Source: Methylomarinum sp. (GTDB taxonomy: Bacteria; Pseudomonadota; Gammaproteobacteria; Methylococcales; Methylomonadaceae). From it: DNA of 7,979 nucleotides. Shown in pieces: positions 1 to 6,155 of the stretch. The translations under genes and the position numbers were made by a program. The notes beneath the pieces are model-generated. The model did not search any database. It was not told where the DNA came from and saw nothing but the letters and a program-made list of their open reading frames with translations. The stretch lies in NCBI GenBank assembly GCA_013139755.1, contig WTAG01000401.1, positions 1 to 7,979 on the forward strand, given 5' to 3'. Positions within the stretch are counted from its first letter, which is position 1. Every line of letters begins with the position of its first letter.

Positions 1-1400
1 GCGCAGATACCTTGGTTCAGCATTTAATTAAAACAGGGAATAGGGATATTACCGGAATGGATTTTCGTTGGATTCAAGATCAAAATATTCAATCGCAAAG
101 CCTTCCATTAGAGATGGTTACCATTGAGAGACGTGAATGGGGCAATTTTTACGGACGACTACTGGCAGTAAAGGAAAATGGCAAAATCATCGCCTCAGGT
201 GATGAAGCATGGCCAGCTGTTCAGGAAAGAATTGAGCAAGTATTGGACTATATTGAAGAAATTGAATATTTACAAAAGAAAGAAATTGGTTCTATTAACT
301 ACAGCATGGAACGACTACGCCTTAAACAAAAAAGTCTGGAATTAAAAGGCGAATGGAATGAAGAGAAAAGCAAAGCACTTGCTGAAGAGAGGGCCAGTTT
401 AAATAAGGAATATCAGTCTTATCAAATTCAATTAGAGAACTTATATGCGATTATTAGACGAGATAGCCTGGTTGCCAAAGCACCGGGTGGATTAGAGCTG
501 GAAATTCCATTAGAAACAGTGGTTAGGGTGATTCGGCCAAATACAATGAATGTTTTAGACAAGTCAATTCATTACATTAAAAAATTTGTCGAGTTTGTTA
601 CGGAAGACCCGAGAGAAGCCAATACTGAAGGCGGTATTTTTCCTGCAATATTCGGTACGGTAATGATGGTGATGTTAATGGCTGTGATCGTGACACCTTT
701 GGGTGTTATTGCGGCGGTTTATTTGCGGGAGTACGCTCAGCAAGGTTTTATGACTCGGTTAATCAGGATTGCGGTTAATAACCTGGCGGGTGTGCCTTCA
801 ATTGTTTACGGTGTATTTGGCTTAGGTTTCTTTGTTTATATATTGGGCGGAAGTATTGATGATTTGTTTTTCCCTGAATCAGCACCCGCACCCGTATTTG
901 GTACTCCAGGATTATTATGGGCTTCTTTAACATTAGCGTTATTAACGTTACCAGTGGTGATTGTTTCAACCGAAGAAGGTTTGTCGCGAGTACCTAAATC
1001 TATTCGTGAAGGCAGTTTGGCTTTAGGGGCAACAAAAGCAGAAACCTTATGGCGGACGGTATTGCCTATGGCTAGCCCTGCAATGATGACAGGGTTAATA
1101 TTAGCGGTGGCAAGAGCAGCGGGTGAAGTGGCACCATTGATGTTAGTGGGAGTTGTTAAATTAGCACCGACGCTACCTTTGGATGGAAACTTTCCTTTCT
1201 TGCATTTAGACAGAAAGTTTATGCATTTAGGGTTTCATATCTATGATGTAGGCTTTCAAAGTCCAAATGTCGAGGCGGCAAGACCATTAGTTTATGCCAC
1301 ATCATTACTATTAGTGATGGTAATAATCGGGCTGAATTTATTTGCGATTGGCATCAGAAATAATTTGCGAGAGAAGTTTAGAGCCTTGGAAGGGATGTAA
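1..1400 (+). CDS. pstA: Phosphate ABC transporter permease PstA (5' end outside window)
   Basis: PstA is one of the two inner-membrane permeases of the high-affinity phosphate importer PstSCAB. The reading frame (codons from base 3) is open to the left edge, and the first possible start inside the window is only a TTG at 12, so the gene begins upstream. About 465 residues are visible. Roughly residues 1-200 are hydrophilic, with a charged, coiled-coil-prone stretch at about 75-150. This matches the long extracytoplasmic N-terminal extension (DUF3333 type) of gammaproteobacterial PstA, compared with the short ~300-residue form of E. coli. The binding-protein-dependent permease domain follows, with membrane segments near 212-240, 256-282, 300-322, 358-385 and 430-450. 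The EAA-type loop that docks on the ATPase is seen as EGSLALGATKAETLW near 336. pstB follows after a 152-base gap that contains a palindromic repeat. Identity is secure; the full length cannot be known from here. Confidence 0.96.
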   Translation, partial: ADTLVQHLIKTGNRDITGMDFRWIQDQNIQSQSLPLEMVTIERREWGNFYGRLLAVKENGKIIASGDEAWPAVQERIEQVLDYIEEIEYLQKKEIGSINYSMERLRLKQKSLELKGEWNEEKSKALAEERASLNKEYQSYQIQLENLYAIIRRDSLVAKAPGGLELEIPLETVVRVIRPNTMNVLDKSIHYIKKFVEFVTEDPREANTEGGIFPAIFGTVMMVMLMAVIVTPLGVIAAVYLREYAQQGFMTRLIRIAVNNLAGVPSIVYGVFGLGFFVYILGGSIDDLFFPESAPAPVFGTPGLLWASLTLALLTLPVVIVSTEEGLSRVPKSIREGSLALGATKAETLWRTVLPMASPAMMTGLILAVARAAGEVAPLMLVGVVKLAPTLPLDGNFPFLHLDRKFMHLGFHIYDVGFQSPNVEAARPLVYATSLLLVMVIIGLNLFAIGIRNNLREKFRALEGM

Positions 1401-1447
1401 GAGTCGTAAGGAAAAAGTGAATTCTCACTATTGAATCATCGTTTCTA

Positions 1448-1503
1448 CGTAGGGGATTCGGTGGCGCAGTTCCCGTATTCCACTTCGTTTTATACGGGCT
1501 ACA
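1448..1503. repeat. REP-like palindrome in the pstA-pstB gap
   Basis: A seven-base stem CCCGTAT (1472-1478) pairs with ATACGGG (1492-1498) around a 13-base loop, and CTACA follows immediately. Read on the minus strand the unit starts TGTAGCCCGTAT and ends GTGGAATACGGG. It matches the unit at 5178-5209 in opposite orientation, with the same stem and loop lengths. The left boundary (1448) is approximate. The unit lies inside the operon, so it would form a hairpin in the pstA-pstB mRNA. No T-run follows, so it is not an obvious terminator; it could affect mRNA stability or the relative expression of pstA and pstB (inference). Confidence 0.75.
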
Positions 1504-1540
1504 TTATTAACAATATATTCCCAAGCAGCGCTTGAGAACC

Positions 1541-1544
1541 AGGA
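1541..1544 (+). promoter_or_regulatory. Ribosome binding site of pstB
   Basis: AGGA lies eight bases before the ATG at 1553. It supports that ATG over the in-frame TTG at 1532, which would add seven residues that are not typical of PstB and which has no purine-rich site at proper distance. Confidence 0.7.
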
Positions 1545-1552
1545 AATATAAA

Positions 1553-2311
1553 ATGACAGATACATGTATTATAGTAGAAGATTTAAATCTGTATTACGGT
1601 GATAAGCAGGCATTATTTAATATCAATATGGAAATTCCCCGAAAAAAAGTGACTGCCTATATTGGTCCTAGTGGCTGTGGCAAATCAACTTTATTGAGAA
1701 GTATCAACCGCATGAATGATTTGGTTGATAGCGCCAAAATTGACGGCAAAATCTTGCTGGATGGTGAAGACATCTATGACAAATCAGTCAATGTTGCAGA
1801 TTTGCGTAGACGCGTCGGAATGGTGTTTCAAAAACCAAACCCTTTTCCAAAATCAATTTATGAGAATGTTGCATATGGATTGCGAATTCAAGGGATAAAT
1901 GATCGTCGTATCTTGGATGAAACGGTTGAAAAGTCATTAAAAAGTGCGGCACTTTGGGGCGAAGTTAAAGATCGTTTACATGATAATGCATTGGGTATGT
2001 CAGGTGGTCAGCAACAGCGATTGGTAATTGCCAGAGCAATTGCAATTGAGCCTGAAGTCATGCTGTTAGATGAACCTGCTTCTGCATTGGATCCTATTTC
2101 AACCTTAAAGATTGAAGAGCTAATCCACGAGTTAAAAGAGCAATATACTATTGTTATTGTCACGCATAACATGCAACAAGCGGCGCGGGTTTCTGATCAC
2201 ACAGCATTTATGTATATGGGGAAATTAATTGAATTTGGTGCAACTAACGAATTGTTTACCAATCCAGTTAAAAAACAAACTGAAGACTATATTACTGGCC
2301 GTTACGGGTGA
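1553..2311 (+). CDS. pstB: Phosphate ABC transporter ATP-binding protein PstB
   Basis: PstB is the cytoplasmic ATPase that powers phosphate import through PstC and PstA. The 252-residue product has the usual PstB length and all ABC motifs in order: Walker [10 protein letters not shown] (38-46), Q-loop glutamine at 93 in VFQKPNPFP, signature SGGQQQR (150-156), Walker B LLDEP with D173 and E174, D-loop SALD, and switch histidine H205 in VTHNM. The [16 protein letters not shown] stretch is characteristic of PstB rather than other ABC ATPases. The start at 1553 is chosen from the AGGA eight bases upstream and the typical MTD... beginning. It is probably co-transcribed with pstA and phoU, since no promoter or terminator is evident on either side. 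Nothing is missing or damaged. Confidence 0.97.
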   Translation: MTDTCIIVEDLNLYYGDKQALFNINMEIPRKKVTAYIGPSGCGKSTLLRSINRMNDLVDSAKIDGKILLDGEDIYDKSVNVADLRRRVGMVFQKPNPFPKSIYENVAYGLRIQGINDRRILDETVEKSLKSAALWGEVKDRLHDNALGMSGGQQQRLVIARAIAIEPEVMLLDEPASALDPISTLKIEELIHELKEQYTIVIVTHNMQQAARVSDHTAFMYMGKLIEFGATNELFTNPVKKQTEDYITGRYG

Positions 2312-2322
2312 TTGGTTTATTT

Positions 2323-2353
2323 CCCCTCACCCAACCCTCTCCCTTTGGAGAGG
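2323..2353. repeat. REP-like palindrome between pstB and phoU
   Basis: A CCCCTCACCCAACCCTCTCC-type sequence is followed by a stem CCTCTCC (2336-2342) pairing perfectly with GGAGAGG (2347-2353) over a four-base CTTT loop. From general knowledge it resembles a widespread bacterial intergenic repeat of the form CCCTCACCCCAACCCTCTCCC plus its inverted arm. It starts 12 bases after the pstB stop and ends 15 bases before the phoU ribosome binding site. The mRNA hairpin could protect the upstream message or tune phoU expression (inference). There is no T-run, so termination is not indicated. Confidence 0.75.
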
Positions 2354-2367
2354 ACTTTATCTAATTT

Positions 2368-2374
2368 AAAGGAG
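2368..2374 (+). promoter_or_regulatory. Ribosome binding site of phoU
   Basis: AAAGGAG sits six bases before the ATG at 2381, an almost ideal Shine-Dalgarno arrangement. It settles the phoU start at 2381 rather than the in-frame TTG at 2312, which would translate the palindromic repeat. Confidence 0.88.
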
Positions 2375-2380
2375 AAAATA

Positions 2381-3094
2381 ATGGAAAACAGAGCAAGTGG
2401 GCAACACATTTCTCATTTATTTGATGAAGAAATGGAAGATATTCGTAATAAAGTTTTAGCTATGGGTGGTTTGGTTGAACGACAGATAGAACTAGCAGTT
2501 AAAGCTTTTATGACCGGTGATCAAGATTTAGCTGAAAAGGTTTTGCAGCAAGATGAGACGGTTAATAAACTGGAAATGGAAATAGATTATGACTGCGTTC
2601 AGGTCATAGCTAAACGTCAGCCAGCGGCAATTGATTTACGTATGTTGATGTCTATTATTAAAGCGATTACCGATCTGGAACGCATCGGTGATGAAGCAGG
2701 GCGCATAGCTAAAATGGCTATTCGTTTAGATGCAACCGACCATCACCATGATCAATATCATGAAATTAATCACCTGGTTGATATGGTGCGCGGAATGTTA
2801 AGTGGTAGTTTGGATGCATTTGCTCGTATGAATGTAGAAAGTGTCATCGAAATCACCGGAAAAGATGAGAGTGTTGATCGTGAATATGGCAGTATTATTC
2901 GGCAGCTCATTACAAAAATGATGGAAGACCCTCGAAATATTACTCGGACTATTGATATTTTGTGGACTGTTCGATCTTTAGAGCGAATAGGTGATCATGC
3001 CTGCAATATTTGTGAGCATGTGGTGTATATGGTTAAAGGTGACGACGTACGTCATTTAAGCCAAGACGAACTGGAAAGTAAAATTAGACAATGA
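2381..3094 (+). CDS. phoU: Phosphate signalling regulator PhoU
   Basis: PhoU is a cytoplasmic/peripheral-membrane protein that passes information from the Pst transporter to the PhoR kinase and keeps the Pho regulon off when phosphate is plentiful. The 237-residue product has the family length. It shows the two-repeat helical-bundle architecture with the paired metal-binding motifs DLERIGDEA (98-106) and SLERIGDHACNI (199-210), each repeat ending in its ERIGD motif. A histidine-rich patch, HHH at 121-123, lies in the linker between the repeats. The N-terminus matches the usual GQHIS..FDEE...R beginning. The gene ends in an ATGA overlap with phoB, so phoB translation is probably coupled to it. 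It lies downstream of pstB in the common pst-phoU order, which supports the function. The start at 2381 follows from the strong ribosome binding site. Confidence 0.97.
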   Translation: MENRASGQHISHLFDEEMEDIRNKVLAMGGLVERQIELAVKAFMTGDQDLAEKVLQQDETVNKLEMEIDYDCVQVIAKRQPAAIDLRMLMSIIKAITDLERIGDEAGRIAKMAIRLDATDHHHDQYHEINHLVDMVRGMLSGSLDAFARMNVESVIEITGKDESVDREYGSIIRQLITKMMEDPRNITRTIDILWTVRSLERIGDHACNICEHVVYMVKGDDVRHLSQDELESKIRQ

Positions 3095-3786
3095 CATTAC
3101 TAAATATTCTGGTTGTTGAAGATGAAGACGCCATCAGAGAAATGCTAGTGATGGTGTTGGAACAAGCGGGTTTAAATGTTCATGCTGTTGCAAGTGCTGA
3201 AGAAGCGCAATTATCTCTTGCTGATAATGCCAGGCCGGATTTGATCTTACTGGACTGGATGTTGCCTGGTATTAGTGGTGTTGAATTAGCCAGGAGATTA
3301 AAACAGGATGATTTGTTTAACACATTACCCATTATCTTACTCACAGCCAGAGGTGAAGAGGAAGATAAGGTGCGTGGGCTCGAAATTGGCGCAGATGATT
3401 ATATGACTAAACCATTTTCACCCAAAGAACTGATAGCTAGAATTAAAGCTGTACTGCGGCGTAGTGGAAAAAGCATAAAAGAAGAAGTATTAAATATTAG
3501 TGATATTGTTTTAGATGTTAATAAACATAGAATCACTATCGGTGGGAAGGCAATCATTGTCAGCCCAACTGAATTTAAATTAATGCATTTTTTTATGACA
3601 CATCAAGATGATGTCTATAGTCGAACTCAGTTGCTAGACCATGTTTGGGGGCGTAGTGCCTATATTGAAGAGCGAACAGTCGATGTTCATATACAGCGAT
3701 TAAGAAAAATCCTTAGTGAGTATGGAAAAGATGACTTAATTCAGACCGTTAGAGGTTTTGGTTATCGTTTCTCAGTGGTGGAATAA
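3091..3786 (+). CDS. phoB: Phosphate regulon response regulator PhoB
   Basis: PhoB is the DNA-binding response regulator that activates phosphate-starvation genes when phosphorylated by PhoR. The 231-residue product is an OmpR/PhoB-type regulator. The receiver domain (about 4-120) has the acidic pocket E10-D11, phosphoacceptor D55 in LLDWMLPG, T85 in LLTAR and K107 in MTKPF. The winged-helix domain (about 135-229) has the recognition-helix region ERTVDVHIQRLRKIL and the C-terminal hairpin VRGFGYRFS. The DWMLPGISGVELARRL segment is characteristic of PhoB among its paralogues. The ATG overlaps the phoU stop by four bases and no strong ribosome binding site precedes it, suggesting translational coupling. 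The stop overlaps the phoR start by one base (TAATG). No key residue is missing. Confidence 0.97.
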   Translation: MTLLNILVVEDEDAIREMLVMVLEQAGLNVHAVASAEEAQLSLADNARPDLILLDWMLPGISGVELARRLKQDDLFNTLPIILLTARGEEEDKVRGLEIGADDYMTKPFSPKELIARIKAVLRRSGKSIKEEVLNISDIVLDVNKHRITIGGKAIIVSPTEFKLMHFFMTHQDDVYSRTQLLDHVWGRSAYIEERTVDVHIQRLRKILSEYGKDDLIQTVRGFGYRFSVVE

Positions 3787-5069
3787 TGTCTGGTTTGTGG
3801 CTTTTTCGAAGAGAATTGATGTATATCGCGTTATTTATAACAATAGCGGCGATTTTGAGTCACTTTACAGGGTATTTTATCTATATGGTTGTGCTGATTT
3901 TAAGTGTTGCACTTATTCGGCAGGCTGTATTGTTATCTCGATTAGAACGTTGGTTAAGCCGTGGCGCTGGCGGTAAGGTTCCTACAGCGACAGGCATTAT
4001 AGGTGATATTTATTATCACTTTTACCGAATCAAAAAAAATGAGAAAAGCCGTAAAAAGAAGTTAGGAAAAATAATTGAGCAGTTTCGCAAATCAACCGAT
4101 GTTTTGCCTGATGCCGCAGTAGTGCTGGGTAATTATGATGAAATTGAATGGTCAAATAAATTAGCTAGAGTTGTTTTAGGGATAAAAAAATCGGATAAAG
4201 GTCAGCGTATTGATAATCTGATTCGAACACCTGAATTTGCAGGGTTTCTGAAATGCAAGGATGAGAAGCAAGTGCTGATCATGCCTTCTCCGGTTGATAG
4301 TAAAATAATCTTGCAATATCGGTTGGTGAGTTATTCAGAGGGGCAGCATTTGATTATTGCTCATGATGTGACTCAGCAGAAAAATATGGAGTTGATGCGA
4401 AAAACCTTTGTTGACAATGTATCGCATGAGCTTAGAACGCCATTAACTGTTCTAAAAGGTTATTTAGAAACCTTGCAGGATATGGGGGATGTGCATCCAG
4501 ATATGTTAAGCCTATCATTAAATCAAATGTATGCACAAACGGAACGGATGCAGTATTTGGTGGATGACTTGTTGCTATTGGCGCGTTTAGAAACACAAAA
4601 AAAACAAATGGAGTGTGTGGATGCAAGCGCATTACTCAGAAGTATTTGTTTAGAAGGTGTTGCGATAGATAAATCTAAGCAACGGATAGAATTAAGCATT
4701 GAATGTGAATGTAATATTTTTGGTGAGGAGCAAGACTTACGCAGTGCTTTTACCAATATACTCATAAATGCCTTAAAGTACTCGGCAGATGACTCGCTAG
4801 TTAAAGTTATTTGGAGAAAATCAGAGCTGGGTCTGATTTATGAAGTGATAGATCAAGGCGAAGGCATTGCACAAGCAAACATTCCCAGATTAACCGAACG
4901 CTTTTATCGTGTTGATGTAAGGCGAAGCAAAAAACTAAGTGGCACAGGTTTAGGACTGGCAATTGTAAAGCATGTATTGATGCGACATGATGCGAGGCTG
5001 GAAGTAACCAGCAAGCTGGGCAAGGGAAGCCGCTTCAGGTGTATATTCCCTAGTTCACTGGTCTGTTAA
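3786..5069 (+). CDS. phoR: Phosphate regulon sensor histidine kinase PhoR
   Basis: PhoR is the inner-membrane histidine kinase/phosphatase that controls PhoB. The 427-residue product has two N-terminal membrane segments (about 11-28 and 31-50) with almost no periplasmic loop, as in E. coli PhoR. This fits sensing through the Pst transporter and PhoU rather than direct phosphate binding. A basic linker (about 80-100) and a PAS-like domain (about 100-195, VLPDAAVVL...IEWSN...LGI) follow. The kinase core has the H-box with H214 in FVDNVSHELRTPL, N-box N328 in NILINALKYS, G1 box DQGEGI (356-361), F-box ERFYRVD (371-377) and G2 box GTGLGLAIVKH (387-397). All catalytic elements are present. The start overlaps the phoB stop by one base, with a GGTGG purine-rich site just upstream. 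It is the last gene of the plus-strand operon; no clear intrinsic terminator directly follows. Confidence 0.96.
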   Translation: MSGLWLFRRELMYIALFITIAAILSHFTGYFIYMVVLILSVALIRQAVLLSRLERWLSRGAGGKVPTATGIIGDIYYHFYRIKKNEKSRKKKLGKIIEQFRKSTDVLPDAAVVLGNYDEIEWSNKLARVVLGIKKSDKGQRIDNLIRTPEFAGFLKCKDEKQVLIMPSPVDSKIILQYRLVSYSEGQHLIIAHDVTQQKNMELMRKTFVDNVSHELRTPLTVLKGYLETLQDMGDVHPDMLSLSLNQMYAQTERMQYLVDDLLLLARLETQKKQMECVDASALLRSICLEGVAIDKSKQRIELSIECECNIFGEEQDLRSAFTNILINALKYSADDSLVKVIWRKSELGLIYEVIDQGEGIAQANIPRLTERFYRVDVRRSKKLSGTGLGLAIVKHVLMRHDARLEVTSKLGKGSRFRCIFPSSLVC

Positions 5070-5177
5070 TAGGCTCTTAAAACGCTGTGTCTTGTAATTA
5101 TGGGTAAGGCGAAGCTAAAGAGATTGTGAAAGTATTTAATACCAATCCCAATATATTTTTATATCAAAAAAGTGAGA

Positions 5178-5254
5178 TGTAGCCTGTATGGAGCATTGTG
5201 GAATACAGGATGAATTGCACGTTTATTCCCGTATTACGCGACGCTCCATACTAT
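5178..5254. repeat. Inverted twin of REP-like units (BIME-like)
   Basis: Unit A begins TGTAG (5178) with stem CCTGTAT (5183-5189) and ATACAGG (5203-5209) around a 13-base loop. Unit B, in opposite orientation, has CCCGTAT (5228-5234), a 13-base loop, and a partly decayed right arm ATACTAT (5248-5254). Aligned head to head, A and the reverse complement of B agree at 19 of 27 positions, including a perfect nine-base match GTATGGAGC/GCTCCATAC (5186-5194 with 5243-5251). The pair could therefore fold either as two small hairpins or one large one. Unit A also matches the unit in the pstA-pstB gap at 19 of 27 stem-loop positions plus the TGTAG flank. Paired inverted units are the layout of bacterial interspersed mosaic elements, which RAYT transposases mobilise elsewhere; no such gene is in the window. 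Confidence 0.78.
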
Positions 5255-5260
5255 TCTGGT

Positions 5261-5290
5261 AGGCTGGGTTGAGGTACGAAACCCAGCATC
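5261..5290. repeat. REP-like hairpin, second family
   Basis: GCTGGGTT (5263-5270) pairs perfectly with AACCCAGC (5280-5287) around a nine-base loop GAGGTACGA. The flanks AG and ATC complete a unit resembling the common intergenic repeat read TAGGTTGGGTTGAGG...AACCCAAC, known to me from many gammaproteobacterial genomes (recall, not checked). It differs in stem sequence and loop length from the neighbouring twin unit, so it is a different family. No T-run follows in either direction. Confidence 0.72.
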
Positions 5291-5305
5291 AAAGAATTAC
5301 GCAAA

Positions 5306-5330
5306 CTGTCATGTTTTAACTTAATGACAG
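5306..5330. repeat. AT-rich inverted repeat CTGTCAT / ATGACAG
   Basis: CTGTCAT (5306-5312) and its exact complement ATGACAG (5324-5330) flank an 11-base AT-rich spacer. Each arm equals the consensus half-site of the PhoB pho box, CTGTCAT. A real pho box uses two half-sites as direct repeats with a four-base spacer, and the second half-sites here (TAACTTA on plus, TTAAAAC on minus) are poor. The arms could also be a weak hairpin downstream of phoR. Function uncertain. Confidence 0.4.
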
Positions 5331-5343
5331 ATAGTCTTTAATA

Positions 5344-5371
5344 GGGTGGAAACGTGTCACACATTCCACCA
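5344..5371. repeat. REP-like hairpin, third family
   Basis: GGTGGAA (5345-5351) pairs perfectly with TTCCACC (5364-5370) around a 12-base loop. The unit reads TAGGGTGGAAACG...ATTCCACCAT, similar in pattern to another widespread intergenic repeat (recall, not checked). It ends 17 bases from the stop codon of the response-regulator relic on the minus strand. Confidence 0.62.
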
Positions 5372-5387
5372 TTTATCATCTGCTGTA

Positions 5388-5683
5388 TTAACTACTTTGG
5401 GACTGGGTACTATATATTGTGATGCTTAAAGGCTCAGGGAATGACCAAAGAAAATAATCAATTTTCCCAAGTAGTGACTTAAAGTTAAATGGTTTTAAAA
5501 CAGCACTCACGGCATCATCATCTAAATCTAGAATATAATCAGTTACATTGTCAAAATCACTGGCGGTAATAAAAATAACAGGGATGTGTTTTAAAAACTC
5601 ACTTTGTTTTAAGGTCTTTAAAACGTCATAACCGCTCATTTCAATACTAGCGTCGACTCAATGAAATCATAAGAGATACGGTT
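5388..5683 (-). pseudogene. Decayed response-regulator receiver domain
   Basis: The open part (5639 down to 5388, 83 codons) starts exactly at the MSGYDVLKTLK segment of a CheY-like receiver domain. It continues through the conserved T in PVIFITAS and the lysine-proline pair in VLKPF (K49-P50), ending with a short non-conserved tail. The half carrying the acidic pocket is absent. Upstream in the same frame the codons read VDASIE, offering D at 5652-5654 as the phosphoacceptor, but a TGA at 5658-5660 blocks the frame. In the next frame, just after the ppiC stop, the codons at 5660-5674 read SYDFI. Joining the frames gives SYDFI-x-VDASIEMSGYDV, the expected beta-3 strand of a receiver if one base has been lost near 5658-5659. 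Nothing further upstream is left, because ppiC abuts it. It is most likely a non-functional relic; which regulator it came from cannot be told. Confidence 0.72.
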
Positions 5684-5960
5684 AAGTGCGATAAATCGTT
5701 TCGATCAAGTGAAAGCCAAATTTAGTTTTAATTGGCCCGTGCACTGTCAGTATTGGCTTCTTGAAAACCACATTATCAAAAGCTTTCAGCATCTTACCGG
5801 GGCCAAACTCACCGAGGTTGCCGCCCTTCTTCGCAGAGTTACACAATGAGTGCTTTTTCGCGAGGCTGTCAAAGTCAGCGCCACCCGCTAATTTTCGTTT
5901 GAGTGTCTCCGCCTCATCTTTGGTTTTTACTAAAATATGTCGTGCCATTGCCCTTGCCAT
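5682..5960 (-). CDS. ppiC: Parvulin-type peptidyl-prolyl cis-trans isomerase PpiC
   Basis: PpiC is a small cytoplasmic parvulin that speeds cis-trans isomerisation of peptide bonds before proline during folding. The 92-residue product is a single stand-alone rotamase domain without signal peptide or membrane segment, nearly the same length as E. coli PpiC (93). The parvulin active-site positions are visible: H8 (ARHILVK), C40 (HSLC), M57, F61 (AFDNVVF) and H84 in the C-terminal KFGFHLI. The GGNLGEF and GPIKTKFGFHLI segments are typical. The first ATG (5958-5960) is preferred over the one four codons later because the MARAMARHILVK start aligns with relatives; its GAGAG ribosome binding site is only moderate. 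About 195 bases separate it from proA upstream, with no structure I can identify. A receiver-domain relic follows directly after its stop. Confidence 0.95.
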   Translation of the reverse strand: MARAMARHILVKTKDEAETLKRKLAGGADFDSLAKKHSLCNSAKKGGNLGEFGPGKMLKAFDNVVFKKPILTVHGPIKTKFGFHLIETIYRT

Positions 5961-6155
5961 TAGTAACTCTCTTCTCGCTAATATTATTTATTACAAGCAA
6001 CCATGCTCTGCCCGGTTAGTTAGTGTTAGGGCCAGCAGTTTACCTTGGCTATTGGGTTTTTGTTAGACTATAGCTAACTTTGATACTTCGCCTAGGTTAT
6101 TTGTTTGTAACTGTACGTTTAAAAACAACTAAATTCTTCTTTTGTTTCCGGAATT

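Larger units (their letters stand above)
5070..5387. other. Gene-free convergent region with a palindrome cluster
   Basis: This 318-base stretch lies between the end of phoR (plus strand) and the response-regulator relic (minus strand). I find no plausible coding sequence or RNA gene. It contains four separate inverted-repeat structures, listed individually: an inverted twin unit at 5178-5254, a second-family hairpin at 5261-5290, an AT-rich inverted repeat at 5306-5330 and a third-family hairpin at 5344-5371. None is followed by a convincing T-run, so the transcription ends of phoR and of the minus-strand genes remain undefined. The first 100 bases are AT-rich and show nothing I recognise. 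Confidence 0.7.

Noticed and set aside
1..465. Hydrophilic, coiled-coil-like N-terminal region of PstA as a possible novel fusion
   Set aside because: Long N-terminal extensions of this kind are known in gammaproteobacterial PstA proteins, so it is not a new fusion.
1532..1552. In-frame TTG extension upstream of pstB
   Set aside because: The ATG at 1553 has AGGA at a good distance and gives the typical PstB N-terminus.
2312..2380. In-frame TTG extension upstream of phoU
   Set aside because: It would translate the palindromic repeat; the ATG at 2381 has an ideal AAAGGAG six bases upstream and gives the normal PhoU length.
4432..4765. Minus-strand open frames inside phoR
   Set aside because: They are shadows of the phoR coding frame with low-quality, cysteine- and serine-rich translations and no family features.
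5102..5116. GGGTAAGGCGAAGC stretch resembling half of another interspersed palindrome
   Set aside because: No complementary arm is present nearby, so it cannot be supported as a repeat from this window.
5761..6066. Plus-strand open frame of 101 codons
   Set aside because: It runs antisense through ppiC, has no recognisable protein features and no ribosome binding site; the ppiC frame explains the region.
6000..6070. GTTAG/CTAAC motifs suggesting an integron attC site between ppiC and proA
   Set aside because: The required paired core sites (RYYYAAC and GTTRRRY) at suitable distance with folding arms were not found, and there is no cassette-like gene.
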